64,000 bases of DNA from contig CP141147.1 of assembly GCA_035235625.1 (NCBI GenBank), positions 23,976,756 through 24,040,755 on the forward strand, in the 5' to 3' direction. The DNA comes from Saururus chinensis (lineage: Eukaryota; Streptophyta; Magnoliopsida; Piperales; Saururaceae). The notes beneath the pieces were generated by a model. That model ran no database searches. It was not told the DNA's origin and worked only from the letters and a program-made list of their open reading frames with translations. Position 1 is the first letter of the stretch. Every line of letters starts with the position of its first letter. Made by a program: the position numbers and the translations under genes. Shown here piece after piece: positions 59,101 through 64,000 of the stretch.

Positions 59101-59727
59101 TGGTATTGACCAAGTCAAGTTTAAATTTGTAGGTTGCAACAACATGTGCTCTTGCAATATATAAGCTATGCCGCCCTGTTTGTGCTTACCTAGATTGTAA
59201 GACTGATATGATCCTAGCCGGAAGGAGGCACCCAATGAAATAAATTACACTATAGGATTTAATTCTGATGGGAAGATCACTGCTCTCCAAGTCAACATCT
59301 TGATCAATGCCGGAATTTCTCCTGATGTCAGCCCAATGATGCCTTGAGGCAATGTAGGTGCATTAAAAAAATACAATTGGGGTGCTTTGTCTTTTGATAT
59401 CAAAATTTGCAAGAATGAACTATTCAAGCGACCATGCGAGTTCCAGTGGATGTACAGGGGTCATATGTAGCTGAAGCCATTATTTAGTATATTGTTGCTA
59501 CTCTATATTTGGAAGTTGATTTTGTTGGTTAGAATAATATTCACACTTATCAGAGCCTGTAATTTTTCTATGCAGACAGTGCCGGGGAAGCTATTGAATA
59601 TGCATTACCTTTAGTGTTGGATAGGCTAAGTAAGACATCAAGACTTCCTGAGAGAACTAAGATAATAAAAGAGTGCAATTCTTGTCATAGAAAGAAGAAA
59701 CGAGGAATATTTTGCATACCCATTATC
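56110..59727 (+). pseudogene. Aldehyde oxidase (AAO, molybdenum hydroxylase) pseudogene
   Basis: Functional AAOs are cytosolic enzymes with two 2Fe-2S clusters, FAD and a molybdenum cofactor; AAO3 makes abscisic acid. Remains appear in the expected order. At 56630-56841: FCMPGMCTSLFSAIV, the domain-2 cluster CWCTGYRSIADVCKSFASDV (family CRCTGYR; Arg is Trp here), then a donor. At 57125-57740: the FAD domain, several frames, including IFSKIAAHMSKVAS and FGAYGTRHAIRARDIGKVFT. From 57.8 kb: start of the Moco domain, EEYLPVG, EAIYVDEIPSPKDCL (shifted frame), TAETQKYANMAANQAIVDY and KLGSQCYFYTATETALAIPD. At 59130-59340: YKLCRPV and AGRRHPM, then a stretch ending near 59720. The N-terminal Fe-S part and the last ~600 residues are absent. 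Frameshifts and stops are frequent. Introns are kept, so this is a duplicated gene, not a retrocopy. Confidence 0.88.
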
Positions 59728-61487
59728 CATAAGGTGCCTTTGAGGTAGACACCTCGGAAAGGAAAAGGGAGAGGGAGTGGCATGGCTGCCGGACAAAAAG
59801 GAGAGAGAGAGGGAAAAAAAGGGAGAAGACAAGAGAATTAATAATTTATTTCATAATTCAACCAGGGCATAACTCTTACACTTAAATAGACTAGTTAAGT
59901 GGGCTCACTAACAAGCACCTAAGGCCCATTAGCATAAAATAAATTATTAATTACCTAATTAATTAAATTATTTAAATACCTTTATTACATAAAAACTCTA
60001 ATTACTCTAATACGTGGCCCTCATGGTAACCCTTAGAATGTTTATAATATTTTACCACATTTTGCTTGTGCATCACCTCGTCCTTAAAGTGACCTAAAAC
60101 TCTAGGCATCAGGCCCACCAAAGTTCCACTGTGAACAACTGATCCAGATTGTAGATGAGACACGCCGAATGATGGAGATAGTGGGTCACTACTCAAGAGT
60201 AGATGTGCAAAAGCCAGCACAAACACAATAGAAGTGTAGTTAACGGAACCCGAGGGTAGAGCAAAGGAGTGGCCTCGACTTGTTGGATGCAGGACAAAGC
60301 AGACTGTCCGCACATGTTTTCAACAAGTGGGGTCATCCTAACTATTACAGAGCGCTCCAAGACTGCCCATAGAGGGCATTAGCAGACAAGATCATGGTTG
60401 GCCCATAGAGGGCATCAGACAATACTATGGTTAGCCCATAGAGGGCATATTGCTAGCACCAATCTTCGATTAGTTTGCGAACAACTAGTAGCGATCTCAT
60501 TTCTGCCATGTTCAATTTCACATACTCAACGAAGCCAAACAATCGCCATGGAAAGAGACCAAGTACGTTGGCCAGCCCCCTACAAGAGTTCGGACGCGTA
60601 AGAGTGAGCATCGATCATAAAGAGTGTGGCAATCCAGCTTCCGATGGGGCATAGCTCAATCATAGAGCAGGCCCAATTGAGCACAAAAAAGACCTCCTTA
60701 ATGCCGACAGCCACGTGGTCCTCTTTCACCCAACGAATGTGTGCATCGGCGCAACATTCACAAAACATTTCCTGAACAGCCGGTCCATCAAAAACTGCTG
60801 ATGGAGCATTAGGGAAGTCAAATCCAAATGGGAAGGGAAATCCCGTGTGATCTAGACTTCCAAAGCATTCCCGATGGAAGGAGGCGCGATGCCTCTAGCT
60901 GGACAGATCTGCAAGGGACTGCCAAAGCTATCTCGTGCGAGCTGGCCAGCCTTTTCCCTAAAACGGCTGGCATTTTCTCCAGCCAAGTAAAGCAAAACCT
61001 GGTTGCAACGAAAATTCCCCTAGACGAAGGCCAGGAAGTGAATCCCGGATTGTTTGCCGTTAATTAAGCTGGAGGTAGTGGCCGGATTCTGTGATGCTGA
61101 GCAGCAATCGGAAGAGAAGCCAGAAGTGATCAATTTCCCAGCGAAAATCCTGCTCAGGAAATTTGTATCAGCGAGCAGTAGAATTTCTGCCATCAAAGCC
61201 CAGAATTTTTGGTCCGGTGTAAAATCTGGAATGACCAATAGCGCAACGCCCCCAGGAAGCAAAATCCACAGCAAATTTCCAAGGCAATCCCGTGTGATCA
61301 GGGTAGCATCTTCTCCCACAAGGAAAGTCTGCTCCAGGCCCAAAGATTGTGACGATTCTGAGAAAGGAAACGTCGACTGCTCATCCGGCATGACCACGGC
61401 GGCTACAGCTTCGGTGGAGGTGAATGGGCGGAGGAATTTGATAGCATGAATAGGGAAATCGAGCTGGGCCTTGCGATCGGTGGTGAT
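59728..61487. mobile_element. LTR-like non-coding insertion that truncates the aldehyde oxidase remnant
   Basis: Sequence style changes abruptly at about 59728 (tgcctttgaggtagacacctc) and the aldehyde oxidase similarity stops there. The region has GC-rich stretches with long open frames on both strands but no known domain, and short tandem repeats. It is interrupted on its right by the Copia element. An LTR of another family is the best guess; its other end is not visible in the window. Confidence 0.35.
60365..60448. repeat. ~34-bp tandem repeat, three copies
   Basis: The core gcccatagagggcat occurs at 60365, 60401 and 60434, joined by similar linkers (cagacaa...atggttg). Spacing is 36 and 33 bp. 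The array is inside the LTR-like insertion. Confidence 0.85.
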
Positions 61488-64000
61488 TGATGATGAAAAA
61501 GTAACTGGGATTTTCAATTCATTTATTGAATCTAAAGAGTACAACAATATTTGTACTGTATAAGACAACCAAGACTAGTCAAACCATGTTGACTTTCAGT
61601 TAACTATAATATATTAAAATAACACACTGACTAATTACAATTATACATCTTTAACAGTCTCCTTTAATCTCAAGGTGGGTCACCAACCATGAGATTGGTT
61701 TTTAATTGCTGAAATCTGCCTGTGGACAAAGACTAGGTAAAGATATCTATAATTTGTTTGAATAGTAGAAACATAGTGAACCTTAAGAGTCCCAGCCAAT
61801 ACTTGTTCACGAATATAATGGAAGTCTATCTCAACATGTTTTGTTCTATGGCTGACTTATTATCACACCAAAGAGTGGTTATACTAGGAGGTTGTATAAA
61901 CAAAGATCTAAAAATCATATTCACCCAAGTTAGATCAGTAGCAGCATAGGCTAATGAGCCGATATTCAGCCTCAGTGGATGATCGAGCAATTGTTTCTTG
62001 TTTCTTGGCCTTCCATACAATTGGACTATGTCCCATGTAAATGCAATAACATGTTATCGACCTTCTATTCATAGGATCTCCTGCCCAGTCAGCATCTGCA
62101 AAGGCTGTGGGCTGAAAATTTCTAGGTTGAAGTAAGATTCCTTGATGAAGAGTACCTTTGATGTATCTGAGAATTCTTTTAATAGCAGAAAAATGTTCAT
62201 TAGAGGGGCAGTGCATGAACTGACAGACAGTATTCACAAAGTAGGCAAGGTCTTGTCGAGTATTTGTTAGGTATTGTAATGCCCCCACAATGCTCCTATA
62301 GTGAGCTGGATCAGAAAAGAAATCTGTGGTAGATATTTGAAGCTTTTGTTTTGAATGAGAGGGAGTTGGAGCTGGAGTACAAGAGAATTTTTCAATTGCA
62401 TACTGAGATTGAGATAGAAATAATCCCTTTGAAGTATGAGTAACCTGCATACCTAAAAACTGATGCATTGTTCCAAGATCCTTAATGGCAAAAGTTGTCC
62501 CAAGATCAGTAATTAATTGTTGAATATACTTACTATCACTTCCTGTGAGTAGAATATCATCAACATATACTAACAGGACTGTAATATGAGAGCCAGTTTT
62601 CTGTATAAAGAGAGATGTGTTTGCATGACACATTTTAAAACCTTTGGAAAGAATAAACGATGACAATTTATCATACTAGGCACGCGGAGCTTGTTTGAGA
62701 CTATATAGAGATTTTTGTAGCTTACAAACATAGTTGGGAAATTGCTTATTCTCAAAGCCTTGTGGTCGAGTCATATAGATGTTCTCTTTAAGATCCCCAT
62801 GTAAGAAAGCATTAGAGACATCTAACTGCTTTATATTCCACTGTTTGGAGATAGCTAGAGTGAGAACAATCTGAATAGTAGACTGCTTGACAACTGGACT
62901 GAATGTTTCATTGTAATCAAACCCTTCTTGTTGTTGAAAACCTTTAGCAACTAAAGGTGCTTTATATCGAGCAATAGTACCATCAGAGTTTCTTTTAATT
63001 CTAAAAATCCAACAACACCCAACAATATTACTTTGTGAGGGTGGTGGAACCAAAATCCAAGTATTATTATGCTGCAAAGCATCAAATTCAAATTACATAG
63101 CTGCACACCACTGGGGAAATTTAACAGCTGAAGCATATGTAGCAGGTTCTATTTGAGTAGGATCTGAAATTGTATATAAAGACAAAGGAACCCGTGGTTT
63201 GACAATCCCTGATTTACTTCAGGTAGTCATTGGTTGAGTAGAATGAGGAGAAGGATTTGAAGACGTGGATGGTAAGGGATTACAGGAAAGTGTAGACTCA
63301 TAAGAAGTATTAGAGGAAACTATGTGTGAAGGACTAGAAGAATAAGGAGGAGTAGAATCAGAACTACTGGAAGTAGAAATAGTCTAAAGCAAACATAATG
63401 GTGATAGAGAAAGAGTGGAAGCAGGTAGAGAACATCCAGCAGACAAGATATGTGAGCACTCAGACAATGGAGAAGATTTAGAATTGACTGCAAATGGAAA
63501 GACAGTCTCACAAAATCTAACATGGCGTGAAATAAAAACCTGATTAGAAGTTGGCTCAAGGCATCAATACCCTTTAGAGGATGATGAGTAACCTAAAAAT
63601 ACACAAACTTTGGATTTAGGCTCTAATTTATTAGTGTTATAAGGCCTCAACCATGGAAAGCATTGACAACCAAATACTCAAAGAATAGAGTAATTAGGTT
63701 GAATATGAAATAAAATTTGAAATGGAGACTGATTTTGAAGATATGATGTGGGTAAACGATTAATCAAAAAAATAGATGTACAAACTGCCTCAGACCAAAA
63801 CCTTAATGGCATGTGAGTTGTTACTAATAGTGAAATTGCAGTTTCAATGATATGCCGATGTTTTCTTTCGGCTATACCATTCTGCTCCGGTGTATATGGA
63901 CATGAAAACTGATGAGTTATACCATTTGAAACAAAAAGTTGATGAAATTTGGAATTAACAAATTCCCCCCATTATCTGATTGAAAACAAACAATGGGAAA
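61488..64000 (-). mobile_element. Copia (Ty1) retrotransposon, 3' part, continuing past the window edge
   Basis: Read on the minus strand: the 3' LTR spans about 61656 to 61488 (starts TGTTAAAGATGTATAATTG, ends near TTTTTCATCATCA), with the purine tract TTAAAGGAGAC in front. Before it lie RNase H and reverse transcriptase (61.9-63.1 kb), recognisable by KKQETIARSSTEAEYR, LLVYVDDILLTGSD and QLDVSNAFLHGDL. Integrase lies towards the right edge (63.1-64.0 kb). Gag and the 5' LTR are outside. The coding is far better kept than in the Copia remnant at 10-12 kb, with only a handful of breaks, so it is a fairly young but broken copy. Confidence 0.9.

Noticed and set aside
61054-61449. 131-codon plus-strand and 182-codon minus-strand frames
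   Set aside because: The two overlap on opposite strands in unannotated repeat-like DNA and show no family signature. Kept only as a finding about the element.

Overview
The window is nuclear DNA from a flowering plant, most likely a woody or large-genome eudicot. The evidence is GT-AG introns of plant size, a plant ATXR7-type SET-domain gene, a plant U2 snRNA gene with an upstream USE box, a tRNA-Tyr-like gene, plant gene fragments (AHK1-type histidine kinase, aldehyde oxidase, PTEN, small heat shock protein) and heavy loads of CACTA-type, LTR and MITE DNA. The species cannot be fixed from sequence alone.

Layout. 0.6-2.5 kb: remains of an AHK1-like osmosensor histidine kinase, followed by the C-terminal half of a conserved plastid protein, on the same strand. 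2.8-6.2 kb: a long solo-LTR-like element, then an unrecognised exon-like piece. 6.6-9.8 kb: two CACTA-type ends, the second split by a solo LTR with a perfect 5-bp target duplication. 10.2-12.4 kb: old Copia remnant. 12.7-13.1 kb: small heat shock protein pseudogene on the minus strand. 14.5-19.6 kb: reversed LTR inside an AT/CT-rich CACTA-like element with large tandem modules. 21.9-28.2 kb: the main host gene, a 13-exon ATXR7/SDG25 H3K4 methyltransferase predicted at 1186 aa. 30.6 kb: tRNA-Tyr-like gene. 39.6 kb: U2 snRNA. 42.5-50.5 kb: an LTR split by a roughly 6.7-kb TIR-type element that carries a near-perfect hairpin MITE plus exon fragments of a PTEN-like phosphatase and an enoyl-reductase-like protein. 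53.1 kb: an intronless, GC-rich J-domain gene. 56.1-59.7 kb: aldehyde oxidase pseudogene, cut off by an LTR-like insertion that was itself hit by a younger Copia element running off the right edge.

Only the ATXR7-like gene, the J-domain gene, the U2 gene and perhaps the tRNA look functional. There is no operon-like cooperation. The main biological theme is repeated capture and fragmentation of host genes by transposons around a chromatin regulator. I found no CRISPR array and no clearly new coding system; the strongest unusual object is the multi-gene-capturing element at 43.4-50.2 kb.
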